NCBI GenBank assembly: GCA_029194675.1
Contig: JARFXP010000004.1
Coordinates: 313,938 to 377,937, forward strand
Direction: 5' to 3'
DNA: 64,000 nucleotides
Source of the DNA: Nitrospira sp.
GTDB taxonomy: Bacteria > Nitrospirota > Nitrospiria > Nitrospirales > Nitrospiraceae
Shown: in pieces, positions 17,279 to 26,971 of the stretch
Layout: every line of letters begins with the position of its first letter
How positions within the stretch are numbered: the stretch's first letter is position 1
Position numbers and translations under genes: made by a program
The notes under the pieces: generated by a model
Told to the model about the DNA's origin: nothing
Databases searched by the model: none
What the model saw: only the letters and a program-made list of their open reading frames with translations

Positions 17279-18151
17279 TCAGATCAACGCCGCATCTTTG
17301 AGCACGCGAATCAATTTCTCGCGTGTGTCCTGGGCCATCGGGCAGAGAGGCAAGCGCAATTCAGGGTCAATCTTCCTCATGAGTCCTAACGCTTCTTTGA
17401 CGGGAATGGGGTTGGTTTCATAGAATAATGCCGCAAAGAGAGGGGAGAGTTTAAAATGAATCCGTCGTGCTTCGTCGATTCTTCCCTCGGCAAAGCTTTT
17501 CACAAGACCGGCCATTTCCGACGGCATGATATTAGCCGTTACGGTAATCACACCCTTCCCACCGACCGCCATCATCGGTAACGTGAGGGAGTCGTCGCCG
17601 GCCAGCACGGTGAGACGGTCACCGCACAGCTGCACGATATCTGAGGCCTGTTGGACGGAGCCGCTCCCTTCCTTGACTCCGACGATCGTGTTTATGGCCG
17701 AGAGCCGGGCGATCGTTGACGGCAGCATGTTAACTCCAGTGCGACCGGGGATGTTGTACAGCACTAAGGGCAGGTCGACGGCCTCCGCAACCGCCTTATA
17801 ATGTCGATAGAGTCCTTCCTGTGTCGGTTTGTTGTAGTAGGGGGTAATGAGCAAGGCGGCGGCGGCCCCAGCCTGCTTCGCGTGTTTCGTGAGCGTGATG
17901 GCTTCTTCCGTGCTGTTCGAACCGGTTCCCGCTATAACCGGTACCCGCCGACGGACCACTTCGACCGTCAATTCAATCACCCGATTATGCTCGCCATGAG
18001 AAAGCGTGGCCGATTCACCGGTGGTTCCACAGGGGACAATGCCGTTGGTGCCATTGGCGATCTGCCATTCGATCAACTCGGCCAAAGCACGCTCGTCAAC
18101 TCTGCCCTGTCGGAACGGTGTGACAATAGCAACAAGCGATCCGGCGAACAT
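17279..18151 (-). CDS. dapA: 4-hydroxy-tetrahydrodipicolinate synthase
   Basis: 290 residues. Starts MFAGSLVAIVTPF as in most DapA proteins. PCGTTGESATL holds the threonine pair of the active site, YNIPGRTGVNM carries the tyrosine (about 132) and VGVKEGSG the Schiff-base lysine (about 160). It condenses pyruvate with aspartate semialdehyde, the first committed step to diaminopimelate and lysine. A GTG four codons upstream overlaps the lysA stop as GTGA and could be the true start by coupling; the ATG is chosen for fit with the family. Between lysA and dapB. Confidence 0.93.
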   Translation of the reverse strand: MFAGSLVAIVTPFRQGRVDERALAELIEWQIANGTNGIVPCGTTGESATLSHGEHNRVIELTVEVVRRRVPVIAGTGSNSTEEAITLTKHAKQAGAAAALLITPYYNKPTQEGLYRHYKAVAEAVDLPLVLYNIPGRTGVNMLPSTIARLSAINTIVGVKEGSGSVQQASDIVQLCGDRLTVLAGDDSLTLPMMAVGGKGVITVTANIMPSEMAGLVKSFAEGRIDEARRIHFKLSPLFAALFYETNPIPVKEALGLMRKIDPELRLPLCPMAQDTREKLIRVLKDAALI

Positions 18152-18159
18152 ACTCCCTC

Positions 18160-19431
18160 TCACTCCGTTTCGTTGAGGAACGACGGAATTCTCTCGCCAC
18201 GTACGAGGTCGTCGTACGTCTCTCGATCGCGAATGACGTGGAACTCTCCGCCCTTGACGAGTACTTCCGGTACACGAGGCCGAGAGTTGTAATTCGATGC
18301 CATCACAAAGCCGTATGCCCCGGCGCTCATGACCGCCAACAACTCACCGGGCTTGACGCTCGGCAACGACCGATCCTTGGCCAGAAAATCTCCCGATTCA
18401 CAGACAGGCCCGACGACATCCATCGTCTGTTTTGTCCGACGGATCGCTTCCTCCTTCACAGGGCGAATTTCGTGGTAGGCGCCGTACAAGCTCGGCCGAA
18501 TCAAATCGTTCATGGCGGCATCGACGATGACGAAGTATTTCGTTTCTCCGGCCTTCTCATACAGCGCCTTTGTTACCAAGATGCCGGCGTTGCCGACGAT
18601 GACGCGGCCCGGCTCCATCACCAGCGTCAGCCCCAGATCCTTGACGAGCGGCGAAACGGCATCAGCCAGTTCATGAGGCAAAGGCGGCTTCTCCTCGGAA
18701 TACGTGATGCCGAGTCCACCTCCGATGTTCAGGTAGCGGATGTCGATTCCCTGTCTCTTCAGCGTATCGATGAGCGCCACGACCTTCTTCAGCGAATCGA
18801 CGAACGGTGTCACGTCCGTCAACTGCGAGCCGATGTGGGCATGGACGCCCACGACGTCGGTATGGCTTAGTGAAGACGCCATTTTGTATTCTTCCAGCGC
18901 CCGATCCGAGGCGATGCCGAACTTGCTTTTCTTCATCCCTGTAGAGATGTACGGATGTGTTTTCGGATCCACGTCCGGGTTGATCCGCAACGCGATCCGC
19001 GCTCTTTTGCCGACCGAGGCCGCCACCTCGTTGATCGCATGGATCTCGGCCGACGACTCGACATTGAACATGAGGATGTCGGCCTTCAGCGCGTCGCGGA
19101 TTTCCTCCGGCGATTTGCCGACGCCGGCAAACACGATTTTGGAAGGCGGCACGCCGGCTTTGAGCGCTCGGAACAGCTCGCCGCCCGACACGATGTCCGC
19201 GCCGCTGCCTTCCTTTGCCATCATGCGAAGGATGGCCAGATTGGAGTTGGCTTTCATCGCAAACGCGATGACATGCGGGATATTTTTGAATGCACTGTCG
19301 TAGGCGTGGAAATGCCGGACCAGTGTCGCATGGCTATAGAGATAACAGGGAGTGCCGAGCTCCTTCGCCACACGGCTGACCGGTACCTGTTCGCAGTACA
19401 ATTCACCGTGGTGATACTCGAAGCTATGCAT
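18160..19431 (-). CDS. lysA: Diaminopimelate decarboxylase
   Basis: 423 residues. Fold-III PLP enzyme: the PLP lysine lies in IAFAMKANSN (about residue 60), HIGSQLTDVTPF and LNIGGGLGITY carry phosphate-contacting residues, EPGRVIVGNAG follows, and GPVCESGDFLAKDR holds the active-site Cys of the partner subunit. It makes L-lysine from meso-diaminopimelate. ATG preceded by AAGGA is chosen over a TTG seven codons upstream. Its 3' end overlaps or abuts dapA, and a small lipoprotein gene lies 48 bases upstream. Confidence 0.94.
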   Translation of the reverse strand: MHSFEYHHGELYCEQVPVSRVAKELGTPCYLYSHATLVRHFHAYDSAFKNIPHVIAFAMKANSNLAILRMMAKEGSGADIVSGGELFRALKAGVPPSKIVFAGVGKSPEEIRDALKADILMFNVESSAEIHAINEVAASVGKRARIALRINPDVDPKTHPYISTGMKKSKFGIASDRALEEYKMASSLSHTDVVGVHAHIGSQLTDVTPFVDSLKKVVALIDTLKRQGIDIRYLNIGGGLGITYSEEKPPLPHELADAVSPLVKDLGLTLVMEPGRVIVGNAGILVTKALYEKAGETKYFVIVDAAMNDLIRPSLYGAYHEIRPVKEEAIRRTKQTMDVVGPVCESGDFLAKDRSLPSVKPGELLAVMSAGAYGFVMASNYNSRPRVPEVLVKGGEFHVIRDRETYDDLVRGERIPSFLNETE

Positions 19432-19479
19432 TGCGTGGTTCCTTGTATTCAACCAATTGCACCATCCCCAAGACCTTGT

Positions 19480-19707
19480 TTACCGTATTCCCACCGGCTG
19501 CGGTGGAGACAGATCGATGTCCTGGTTTCCCAGGGTAGGATCCGATTCAGCCGATTCTGTCGCTTGCCGCTCTGCCTCGAGGGCATGTTGCCTTTTCTGC
19601 TTCTCGATCGTGGGCGTCACTCCGACTAATTCGGGGGGGACCGGTGCCCCCGCCACCCCACAAGAAATTAGGAGCCCTGCCGATACAAGAATAACAACAG
19701 CTTTCAT
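19480..19707 (-). CDS. Small lipoprotein between argH and lysA, LptM-like
   Basis: 75 residues. Signal peptide and lipobox LLISC (Cys at 16) followed by GVAGAPVPPEL. Small lipoproteins with a Cys-Gly-x-x-Gly-x-Pro-x-x-Pro start and a position next to lysA or dapF are the LptM (YifL) family, which helps oxidise the LptD outer-membrane translocon in proteobacteria. The position and the motif both fit; the sequence is too short for a firm call. The start overlaps the argH stop by 4 bases (ATGA), so translation is coupled. The C-terminal half is charged and low in complexity. Confidence 0.75.
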   Translation of the reverse strand: MKAVVILVSAGLLISCGVAGAPVPPELVGVTPTIEKQKRQHALEAERQATESAESDPTLGNQDIDLSPPQPVGIR

Positions 19708-21116
19708 GACAGTGACCTTTCGAGGTCCTTAATTCGCCGCTCAACTCGTTCCCGTGCTGTCGCCCCGATTTGTCCCTTGTGATCGATTGCCGCTACGGGA
19801 GTCAACCAAGAAAACACGCTCTCGTCGATCCGTTCACAAAATACTCGAAGTTCCTCAAGTGACAAATCCGTGACGTCACGCCCTTGATCGAGCGCAGCCC
19901 GGACGATTCGCCCGGTGATCCCATGAGCTTCGCGAAAAGGCACGCCTCTCATGACCAAGTAGTCGGCCAGTTCCGTGGCGAGGAGTCCTCCTCCTTGCAG
20001 CGCTCGTTTCATGGCCTCTCCGCTGACTTTCAGCCGGCGCATTAATTCCGTCATCACGTGGAGAGATGCCGTCACCGTATCAAGGGCATCGAAGAGGGCC
20101 GCCTTGTCTTCTTGCAAATCCCGATTATAACTCAACGGCAGAGCCTTGAGCAGAGTCAGCAGATTGACGAGGTGGCCGTAGACGCGTCCGGTTTTTCCTC
20201 GGACCAGTTCGGGGACGTCGGGGTTCTTCTTCTGCGGCATCATGCTGCTTCCTGTACAAAATGCGTCCGGCAGATCGACGAACCGAAATTCTTGCGATGC
20301 CCATACGATCAATTCCTCACTCAGCCGTGACAAATGCATCATCACAATTGAGAGGGCCGATGCCGTTTCGATCATGAAATCGCGGTCGGAAACCGCATCC
20401 ATGCTGTTCTGGGTGACGGCGGGAAACCCCAGCAGCTCAGCCGTGTATCGGCGGTTCACCGGATAGTTCGTACCGGCCAAGGCACCGGATCCGAGCGGCA
20501 TGACATTGAGTCGGCCTCTTGCATCACGTAGTCGGCCTTTGTCCCGTTCGAACATCTCCACGTACGCCAGCAAGTGATGCGCAAACAGAACCGGCTGAGC
20601 CCGTTGCAGATGGGTATACCCGGGCATGATCAGTGAGCGGTTTGCACCGGCCTTTGCGACCAGCACGCGTTGAAATCCAGCCAATCGCTCATGCAGCTCA
20701 TCCAGCCGAGTACGCAAATACAGCCGAATATCCAGAGCCACTTGATCATTCCTGCTACGGCCTGTGTGCAATTTGCCCCCCAACGGGCCGATCATTTCAG
20801 TCAATCGCCGCTCGATGGCCATGTGTATATCTTCGTCTTGAGGTGAGAAGACGAATTGTCCACGATCGAACTCGCGTTTGACTGATTCCAACCCACGGAC
20901 GATGGCGCGCGTTTCTGCTCGCGTGAGGATCCGAGCCTTTTCGAGTGTCTTACAATGGCCGATGCTCCCGTCGATATCCTCGCCATAAAGCCGACTGTCG
21001 ATCGTCACCGACTTGGTAAACGCTTCGACCAATGGATCGGTCTGCTCTCGAAACCGGCCGGCCCAGGCCTTCCCTCCCCCGCCGGCCGACTTCGGATGGT
21101 TCCTGCGCCTGGCCAT
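19704..21116 (-). CDS. argH: Argininosuccinate lyase
   Basis: 470 residues. Signatures of the fumarase/aspartase superfamily are clear: SRNDQVALDIRLYLR, TPGYTHLQRAQPV-type MPGYTHLQRAQPV, and the mobile catalytic loop GSSMMPQKKNPDVPELVRGK with its serine. It releases arginine and fumarate from argininosuccinate. A short N-terminal extension (ARRRNHPKSAGGGGKAWAGRFREQ) precedes the usual WGGRF start. The ATG shares a base with the argG stop (TGATG) and the stop overlaps the lipoprotein start, so the order is tightly coupled. Confidence 0.95.
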   Translation of the reverse strand: MARRRNHPKSAGGGGKAWAGRFREQTDPLVEAFTKSVTIDSRLYGEDIDGSIGHCKTLEKARILTRAETRAIVRGLESVKREFDRGQFVFSPQDEDIHMAIERRLTEMIGPLGGKLHTGRSRNDQVALDIRLYLRTRLDELHERLAGFQRVLVAKAGANRSLIMPGYTHLQRAQPVLFAHHLLAYVEMFERDKGRLRDARGRLNVMPLGSGALAGTNYPVNRRYTAELLGFPAVTQNSMDAVSDRDFMIETASALSIVMMHLSRLSEELIVWASQEFRFVDLPDAFCTGSSMMPQKKNPDVPELVRGKTGRVYGHLVNLLTLLKALPLSYNRDLQEDKAALFDALDTVTASLHVMTELMRRLKVSGEAMKRALQGGGLLATELADYLVMRGVPFREAHGITGRIVRAALDQGRDVTDLSLEELRVFCERIDESVFSWLTPVAAIDHKGQIGATARERVERRIKDLERSLS

Positions 21117-22330
21117 CAGGACGAGGCTTTCCTTCTCTGCGCGCGAATCTTCAGTCGCAATGCGTTCAAACGGATGAACCCTTCCGCGTCCTTCTGGTTA
21201 TACACGTCATCTTCCTCGAACGTGGCGATGTCGAGGCGATAGAGAGACTGTTTGGATTTACGTCCGGCCAGAGTACAACTTCCCTTGTAGAGTTTGACCC
21301 GTGCGACACCGCTGACGTCCTTCTGGGCTTCATCGATCGCCGTCTGCATCATTTCGCGCTCAGGGCTGAACCAATACCCGTTGTAGATCAGGTCCGCAAA
21401 TCGTGGGATCAAACTGTCGCGGAAGTGGAGGACTTCGCGGTCCATCGTCAAGGATTCGAGTCCGCGATGCGCAACGTGCAGAATCGTTCCTCCCGGCGTT
21501 TCGTACACCCCTCGCGACTTCATCCCGACGTAGCGGTTTTCCACCAGATCGACCCGACCGACCCCATGCCCGCCGCCCAATTTGTTGAGATGGGCCAGTA
21601 AGGCAGCAGGACTCATCTTCTTGCCGTCGACCGCGACGGGATTGCCCGCTTGGTATTCGATCTCGACTTCCTGCGGCTTATCCGGTGCTTTTTCCGGTGA
21701 GACGGTCATCTGGAATATTTCATCCGGAGGCGATTCCCACGGGTCCTCAAGAATGCCGCCTTCATAACTGATGTGAAACAGATTCGGGTCCGTGCTGTAG
21801 GGCTTGGCTTTGGTCGCGGTCACCGGAATGCCGTGGCGTTCGGCATACTCGATCAGTTCGCGCCGGGAGCGCATGGTCCATTCCCGCCAAGGCGCAATGA
21901 TCTTCAAGTGAGGTGCGAGCGCCATGTACGTCAGCTCGAAACGCACCTGATCGTTGCCCTTCCCCGTGGCGCCGTGCGACACCGCTTCGGCGCCCTCTTT
22001 GAGCGCGATTTCAGCCTGTCGACGAGCGATCAGCGGGCGAGCGATCGATGTCCCAAGGAGGTAGCAGCCCTCATACATCGCATTTCCGCGCAACATCGGG
22101 AACACATAATCTTTCACGAAGGTTTCCCGAAGATCCTCGACATAGACCTTCTTGACGCCGAGCGTTTGGGCCTTGGTTTTGACGGCCTTCAGATCTTCCC
22201 CCTGGCCAAGGTCGGCGCAAAACGCAATGATCTCGGCCTGATAGGTTTCCTGCAGCCATTTGAGGATGACGGATGTATCCAGTCCGCCGGAATAGGCCAG
22301 GACGATTTTCTTGATCGATTGTGGTTTCAC
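21116..22330 (-). CDS. argG: Argininosuccinate synthase
   Basis: 404 residues from a GTG start preceded by AGGATC. The frame stays open for 90 codons upstream, but that part overlaps argF, so the GTG, 8 bases after the argF stop, is the real start. The ATP-binding P-loop [16 protein letters not shown] lies at about 11-26; [16 protein letters not shown] holds the second nucleotide-contact region; [15 protein letters not shown] follows. It joins citrulline and aspartate with ATP. Third gene of the arginine cluster. Confidence 0.94.
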   Translation of the reverse strand: MKPQSIKKIVLAYSGGLDTSVILKWLQETYQAEIIAFCADLGQGEDLKAVKTKAQTLGVKKVYVEDLRETFVKDYVFPMLRGNAMYEGCYLLGTSIARPLIARRQAEIALKEGAEAVSHGATGKGNDQVRFELTYMALAPHLKIIAPWREWTMRSRRELIEYAERHGIPVTATKAKPYSTDPNLFHISYEGGILEDPWESPPDEIFQMTVSPEKAPDKPQEVEIEYQAGNPVAVDGKKMSPAALLAHLNKLGGGHGVGRVDLVENRYVGMKSRGVYETPGGTILHVAHRGLESLTMDREVLHFRDSLIPRFADLIYNGYWFSPEREMMQTAIDEAQKDVSGVARVKLYKGSCTLAGRKSKQSLYRLDIATFEEDDVYNQKDAEGFIRLNALRLKIRAQRRKASS

Positions 22331-22338
22331 GGCTGATC

Positions 22339-23316
22339 CTATCCGGTATGATTCTTCCGGCTGAACAGCTGAGTCAGAATCGCCTTTTGCATGTGGAGGC
22401 GATTTTCCGCCTGATCGATGACGACGGACTGTGTGCCGTCCAGCACCTCCGCCGTAATCTCTTCTCCTCGATGAGCCGGCAAACAATGCATGACGATGGC
22501 GTCGGATTTCGCCCGTTGGAGCAGCCGTTTGTTCAGTTGGTAGGGAGCGAGCGTTCGTAATCGTCGTGCCTGCTCCCGCTCGCGTCCCATACTGATCCAC
22601 ACGTCGGTATACACCACATCCGCCTCTTTCACGGCGACCATGGGATTCTCAAACACCTCGATGGATGTGCCGGTGGTTTGGCCTTCCATTCGGGCACGGT
22701 CGATCACCCGCTGATCCGGTTGATAGCCGGACGGACAGCCAATCACGACGCGCAGGCCCACCTTCGTTCCCGCTTCGATGAGCGAGTTGGCCACATTGTT
22801 TCCATCGCCGATGTACGCAAGGCTGAGCCCTTTGAGCCGGCCCTTGATCTCCTGAATCGTCATCAAATCGGACAAGGCCTGACAAGGATGGCTATGGTCG
22901 GTCAGCCCGTTAATCACCGGCATCGCGGCTTCTGCCGCCCATTCTTCGACGATTGAATGGTCATAGGTTCGGATCACGATCCCGTCCAGGTAACGGGACA
23001 GGACGCGTGCCGTGTCCGAGACCGTCTCACCACGCGAGAGTTGGATGTCGCTCATGGGAAGGACCAGTGCATGGCCGCCGAGTTGGTTCATCCCCGCCTC
23101 AAACGACACGCGGGTCCTTGTCGACGGCTTTTGAAACAGCAGCCCTAAGGTCTTCCCGTGCAGCAACCGATGCGGAGTGCCCTGGCGCTGCTTCTTCTTC
23201 AGAGACGTCGCCAAACGCAGCAAGTCGAGGACCTGCTCTCGCGGCATCGTCGCGACGTCGAGTAGGTCCTTGGCATAGCGCCCGCCGTTGACATTTTGTC
23301 GGGCTGACACGGCCAT
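22339..23316 (-). CDS. argF: Ornithine carbamoyltransferase
   Basis: 325 residues. Carbamoyl-phosphate motif STRTR at 65-69, the SMG-loop-type segment around [17 protein letters not shown] for ornithine-side contacts, and HCLPAH at 277-282 with the catalytic Cys. It makes citrulline from ornithine and carbamoyl phosphate in the cytoplasm. The ATG shares a base with the argD stop (TGATG). A Gly-rich N-terminal tail of 10 residues precedes the family start. Confidence 0.95.
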   Translation of the reverse strand: MAVSARQNVNGGRYAKDLLDVATMPREQVLDLLRLATSLKKKQRQGTPHRLLHGKTLGLLFQKPSTRTRVSFEAGMNQLGGHALVLPMSDIQLSRGETVSDTARVLSRYLDGIVIRTYDHSIVEEWAAEAAMPVINGLTDHSHPCQALSDLMTIQEIKGRLKGLSLAYIGDGNNVANSLIEAGTKVGLRVVIGCPSGYQPDQRVIDRARMEGQTTGTSIEVFENPMVAVKEADVVYTDVWISMGREREQARRLRTLAPYQLNKRLLQRAKSDAIVMHCLPAHRGEEITAEVLDGTQSVVIDQAENRLHMQKAILTQLFSRKNHTG

Positions 23317-24533
23317 CAGTGATGTGACTCTTTTCCCGCCGTCGTGCGCTGGTTGAGCAGTATGTCGAGGAGGTCGACGAGCTTATCCACCTCGGGCTGT
23401 GTGATCACCAACGGCGGCACAAAGCGCAGCACTCGCTCGGTTGCGGCATTGATCAGCATGCCGCGGGCAAGCGCATCGGCCACCATTGCTCGGGCGTCGG
23501 CCTCCAACTCCATGCCTTGCAAGAGACCAAGGCCTCGCACATCCTTCACGATTCGATGGCGGTCTTTGCAGTCGGCCAACCCTTTTGCCAGGTACTCACC
23601 CATGCGCCGCGCTTGGTCCAGCACCTTTCCTTCGAGCAGCACACGGCAAACGGCCAGCGCCGCGGCACAGGCCAAGGGATTTCCACCGAACGTCGACGCA
23701 TGAGAGCCGGGCGTAAACGCTGCGGCCACCGATTCTTTTGCCAAACAGGCTCCGATCGGCACTCCGCCGGCGAGACCTTTTGCGAGGGTCATGATATCGG
23801 GTATCACGCCGAGTTGTTCATGGGCGAAGAAGGTGCCGGTTCTCCCCATGCCCGTTTGAATTTCATCGAAGATGAGCAAGATGTCTTGTTGTGTACAGAG
23901 ATCTCGCAGGTCTCTCAGATAATCTCGGTCGGCCACATACACGCCGCCTTCCGCCTGAATCGGTTCCAACATGATCGCCGCGGTCTTCTCACTAACCATG
24001 GACTCGATCGCGCCGAAATCATTGAACGGTGCATAAGCAAATCCCGGCATCAGCGGTTCGAAGCCCTTCTGAACCTTCTCCTGTCCCGTGGCGGTGAGCG
24101 TGGCCAGCGTACGGCCATGGAATGAATTCTTCATCGTGATGACTTCAAAGCGGTCGGGCCCATGCCGCTCATGCCCATACCGCCTCGCCAGTTTAAGCGC
24201 CGCCTCGTTGGCCTCCGCCCCGCTGTTGCAGAAGAACACACGGTCGGCAAACGAATGGTCTACCAACATTTTCGCCAGTTTCACTTGAGGTTCGGTGTAG
24301 TAGAGGTTCGAGGTGTGGATCAGTTGCACGGCTTGGCGTTGGATGGCCTGGACCAGGTCAGGATGACCATGCCCCAATACATTGACGGCAATCCCACCGA
24401 CAAAATCAATGTACTCTCGGCCTTCCAGATCGTAGACCTTTGCACCACGTCCCCGTACAATCGTGATCGGCTGGCGACTATAGGTCTGCATGAGATATTT
24501 ATCGGCATCGTCTCTCAGGTTTTGGCTCGGCAT
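23316..24533 (-). CDS. argD: Acetylornithine aminotransferase
   Basis: 405 residues, class III PLP aminotransferase. FCNSGAEANEAALKLARRYG and SFHGRTLATLTATGQ are the early signatures; LIFDEIQTGMGRTGTFFAHE carries the Asp that holds the PLP ring nitrogen, and MTLAKGLAGGVPIGA the Schiff-base lysine. It forms acetylornithine and may also serve succinyl-DAP in other organisms; here DapL covers diaminopimelate. First gene of the arg-lys operon. The 170 bases upstream to the divergent DUF2628-like gene must hold the operon promoter. Confidence 0.93.
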   Translation of the reverse strand: MPSQNLRDDADKYLMQTYSRQPITIVRGRGAKVYDLEGREYIDFVGGIAVNVLGHGHPDLVQAIQRQAVQLIHTSNLYYTEPQVKLAKMLVDHSFADRVFFCNSGAEANEAALKLARRYGHERHGPDRFEVITMKNSFHGRTLATLTATGQEKVQKGFEPLMPGFAYAPFNDFGAIESMVSEKTAAIMLEPIQAEGGVYVADRDYLRDLRDLCTQQDILLIFDEIQTGMGRTGTFFAHEQLGVIPDIMTLAKGLAGGVPIGACLAKESVAAAFTPGSHASTFGGNPLACAAALAVCRVLLEGKVLDQARRMGEYLAKGLADCKDRHRIVKDVRGLGLLQGMELEADARAMVADALARGMLINAATERVLRFVPPLVITQPEVDKLVDLLDILLNQRTTAGKESHH

Positions 24534-24703
24534 AACCGCGTATCCCTTTAGAAATAAAGGAAAGCTAGCACAGGGGCAGTGGGAAGAGCAATAAGCGGAA
24601 CATCGAGGGAATTGCCCTCAAGCGAGACTTGCTCGCAGTTCCGCAATCCGCCATTAGCGATAGGCCATATCCTTCCGTTCCGAGTGTGGTAAGCTGCGTC
24701 GCC

Positions 24704-25357
24704 ATGATGATGTGCAGTCAGTGCAAGCAACAGAACCCCGATGAGGCTCAATTCTGTCATCAGTGCGGAACCAAACTGGCTGAAGCCAAGCCTGTCGCCG
24801 AGGCCGCCCCTGAGGTTTCCACCGCTCGGCCGGTTCAGGACGACGAGACGTTGTGGCGCCAATTCATCGGCTCCAACGCGGACCACTATCTGACGGTGTT
24901 TAAGAAATTTTCGGCGAACGGCCGGCCGAAGTTCGCTCTCTCATGGAACTGGCCGGCGTTTCTCTACATCTCCTTCCTGTGGTTTCTGTACCGGAAGATG
25001 TACCTGCACGCGTTCGTTTATGCGGTCGGCCCGATGATTTCGACCTATCTCACGGGCGACTTTTCCGCCGGCATCGTTTGGAGCATCATGGCGGGAGCAA
25101 CCGCAAACTATCTGTATTATTGGCATTGCCGAGAGCACGTCGGTGAAATCAAGAAAGCCGATCGGATGGATCGTGCCGCGCAGGAAACCGCACTGAAAGA
25201 ATCGGGCGGGGTACAGCCTTATGTCATCTGGGTCGGCGTGTTTTTCTACATCATCTTCCTGGCGACACTCGTGAAGATGATTCAAGAAGGCCCGCCCGAT
25301 CTGGATAAATCGCCCGGCCGACCGGCCAAGCAAGCGGTCATGCTGTCACAGGCTTGA
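24704..25357 (+). CDS. Zinc-ribbon membrane protein, DUF2628-like
   Basis: 217 residues. An N-terminal zinc ribbon (MCSQCKQQ ... FCHQCGTKL) is followed by a Pro/Ala linker and a membrane part: FALSWNWPAFLYISFLWFLYRKMYLHA is the DUF2628 pattern (aromatic WNWPAF then helices), with further helices at FVYAVGPMISTYL and YVIWVGVFFYIIFLATLV. Function unknown; the family sits in the inner membrane and is often alone. The start is taken at the first of three ATGs directly before the CxxC; only a weak ribosome site precedes it. Divergent from argD. Confidence 0.8.
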   Translation: MMMCSQCKQQNPDEAQFCHQCGTKLAEAKPVAEAAPEVSTARPVQDDETLWRQFIGSNADHYLTVFKKFSANGRPKFALSWNWPAFLYISFLWFLYRKMYLHAFVYAVGPMISTYLTGDFSAGIVWSIMAGATANYLYYWHCREHVGEIKKADRMDRAAQETALKESGGVQPYVIWVGVFFYIIFLATLVKMIQEGPPDLDKSPGRPAKQAVMLSQA

Positions 25358-25425
25358 CTTGGCACAGTAATTCAGTATGCTTTGGACCCTGATGGGATGG
25401 TCACGTTGACGACAAAGGATAGGCG

Positions 25426-26031
25426 ATGGCTCGATTAGTCTTGCTTCGTCATGGGGAATCGCAATGGAACTTGGAGAACCGTTTTACCGGCTGGGTAGAC
25501 GTGCCGCTCTCCACAAAAGGTACCGAAGAAGCCAAGCAGGCCGGTGAGAAGCTCCGTGGATTTACCTTTGACCGGGCCTTCTCCTCCGTCCTCACCCGCG
25601 CTAACGAAACATTGAGAATCGTGCTGGAAGTCCTCGGGCAGACGAATATTCCCATTGAAAAAGACAAGGCGCTGAACGAGAGGATGTATGGAGAACTCCA
25701 AGGATTGAACAAGGCCGAAACCGCCAAGAAGTACGGCGACGCGCAGGTGAAAATCTGGCGCCGAAGTTATGATGTGAAACCGCCTGGTGGAGAGAGCCTG
25801 AAAGATACGGCCGAACGCACCTTGCCGTACTATGCGAAGATGATCAAACCTCATCTGCTGAAGGGAGAGACCATCATCATTGCCGCGCATGGCAACAGTC
25901 TTCGCGCGCTGGTGATGGAGCTGGACCAATTGTCGAGGGAACAGGTCCTTGAGCTGAACATTCCGACCGGCGTGCCGCTGCTGTACGAATTTGACAAGAC
26001 CGGCAAAGTGCTCTCGCACCGCTATCTGTAA
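25426..26031 (+). CDS. gpmA: 2,3-bisphosphoglycerate-dependent phosphoglycerate mutase
   Basis: 201 residues, a compact form of the dPGM family. [10 protein letters not shown] places the phospho-accepting His at residue 9; [15 protein letters not shown] is the dPGM-specific follow-up; [14 protein letters not shown] and [14 protein letters not shown] are substrate-loop signatures, and [10 protein letters not shown] carries the second His. It interconverts 3- and 2-phosphoglycerate in glycolysis and gluconeogenesis. E. coli GpmA has 250 residues, and this one lacks part of the C-terminal section, as in many short homologues. A terminator-like hairpin follows at 26048. Confidence 0.92.
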   Translation: MARLVLLRHGESQWNLENRFTGWVDVPLSTKGTEEAKQAGEKLRGFTFDRAFSSVLTRANETLRIVLEVLGQTNIPIEKDKALNERMYGELQGLNKAETAKKYGDAQVKIWRRSYDVKPPGGESLKDTAERTLPYYAKMIKPHLLKGETIIIAAHGNSLRALVMELDQLSREQVLELNIPTGVPLLYEFDKTGKVLSHRYL

Positions 26032-26047
26032 TCACTCAACGCCGTCG

Positions 26048-26076
26048 ATCCCAAGATAAGCTCTTCATCTTGGGAT
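26048..26076 (+). terminator. Perfect 10-bp hairpin after gpmA
   Basis: atcccaagat, 9-base loop, atcttgggat, starting 16 bases after the gpmA stop. No T-run follows, so it may act by RNA protection or be read from either strand rather than being a classical intrinsic terminator. Confidence 0.6.
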
Positions 26077-26314
26077 GCTTGTGGAGCGTATTGGCGATTC
26101 GAGGGGGAAGTCTCTACAATCTCGTCTCAAGAATTTTGGTTCCGCTGCGCTCAAGGAAGTCCGCATTTGGAATGCGCATGATGTTCGATGGCTTCCAAGC
26201 AAGGGCGTCTGGCGTGATGAGAACATATCCGTCGATCGCTTTCACTATGGCGTACGCGCCCAGGAAGCGCCGAACGGCCCGCGGCTCACCGGCAGGCGCG
26301 GAGCAACCGGTCGT

Positions 26315-26797
26315 TCAGCGGCTGTCCGGTGCAGCCGCTGGTGCAACGAAGGGGTAGGCGTCACGCCTCTCGATCCTGTGTTTGAGCGCGGTGTTCATTG
26401 CTTCAAACCTGGCCTTGGTGTCCCGGTCAAGCGCACCACGCAAGAGTGGCACGAGCAGACCGTTGAAGCGCTCACCATGCATGAGTTGCGTTGATCCTTC
26501 GCGATCCGCAGAGAGGCAAAAGTAGTGCTCTCCATCGAATATGCCCGGAAGCAAGAGCCTGCCCTTCCACCGGAACTCGCGACCCGGATTGTGACGAAGA
26601 ACGATGGGCTTAAAGATCATTGGCTTGCCCCCTTGAGAAGAGAGCGTGATCTTGATCGAAGAACCCTCGGATGGCTGCCCTTCGATCGACCGGACGAACG
26701 GATTCCACTCTGGATAGCGCGCGAAGTCGAGCAGCACGGACCACACTTGCTCAGGAGTTGCAGCGATTGCGATCGTCGTCTTGATCTCGTGTTGCAC
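26315..26797 (-). CDS. SRPBCC-domain protein, cassette-like
   Basis: 160 residues. The SRPBCC/START-like fold is recognised by the start IKTTIAIAATPEQVWSVLLD followed by FARYPEWNPFVRSIEG and a beta-rich middle ending in GERFNGLLVPLL. These proteins bind hydrophobic ligands in a helix-grip cavity; the ligand here is unknown. The GTG start, 4 bases after the attC-like GTTAGGTGC, is preceded by AGGTG; an ATG at 26830 or an earlier frame opening would run through the attC-like site. Position directly after that site is typical of an integron cassette gene. Confidence 0.75.
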   Translation of the reverse strand: MQHEIKTTIAIAATPEQVWSVLLDFARYPEWNPFVRSIEGQPSEGSSIKITLSSQGGKPMIFKPIVLRHNPGREFRWKGRLLLPGIFDGEHYFCLSADREGSTQLMHGERFNGLLVPLLRGALDRDTKARFEAMNTALKHRIERRDAYPFVAPAAAPDSR

Positions 26798-26800
26798 GTG

Positions 26801-26971
26801 GCACCTAACAATGTTTAGGCCGATCCGCATAAGCGCGGCATCTGGCTGTTTCAATCCGCGTAACACACGACGAACGTTCGGACACTATACGTCATTTGTG
26901 TCGTTGGTTGCACGAGTTGCAACTGTATGACGATGCTTCATGGATTCTTATGCGGATCGGCATAACACCCG
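26801..26971 (-). other. attC-like recombination site (integron relic)
   Basis: A 15-bp perfect inverted repeat, gccgatccgcataag (26819-26833) and cttatgcggatcggc (26947-26961), flanks about 113 bases. On the minus strand the right part reads TCGGCCTAAACATTGTTAGG, with the core GTTAGGT matching the GTTRRRY consensus and TCGGCCTAA-like L' box as in well-known attC sites. The left simple site is degenerate (GTGTTATGCCGA). The length of the loop is within the range of long attC sites. Orientation agrees with the SRPBCC gene beginning right after the core. Confidence 0.55.

Noticed and set aside
22331..22600. Extension of argG by 90 codons
   Set aside because: It overlaps argF out of frame, and a GTG with ribosome site lies 8 bases after argF.
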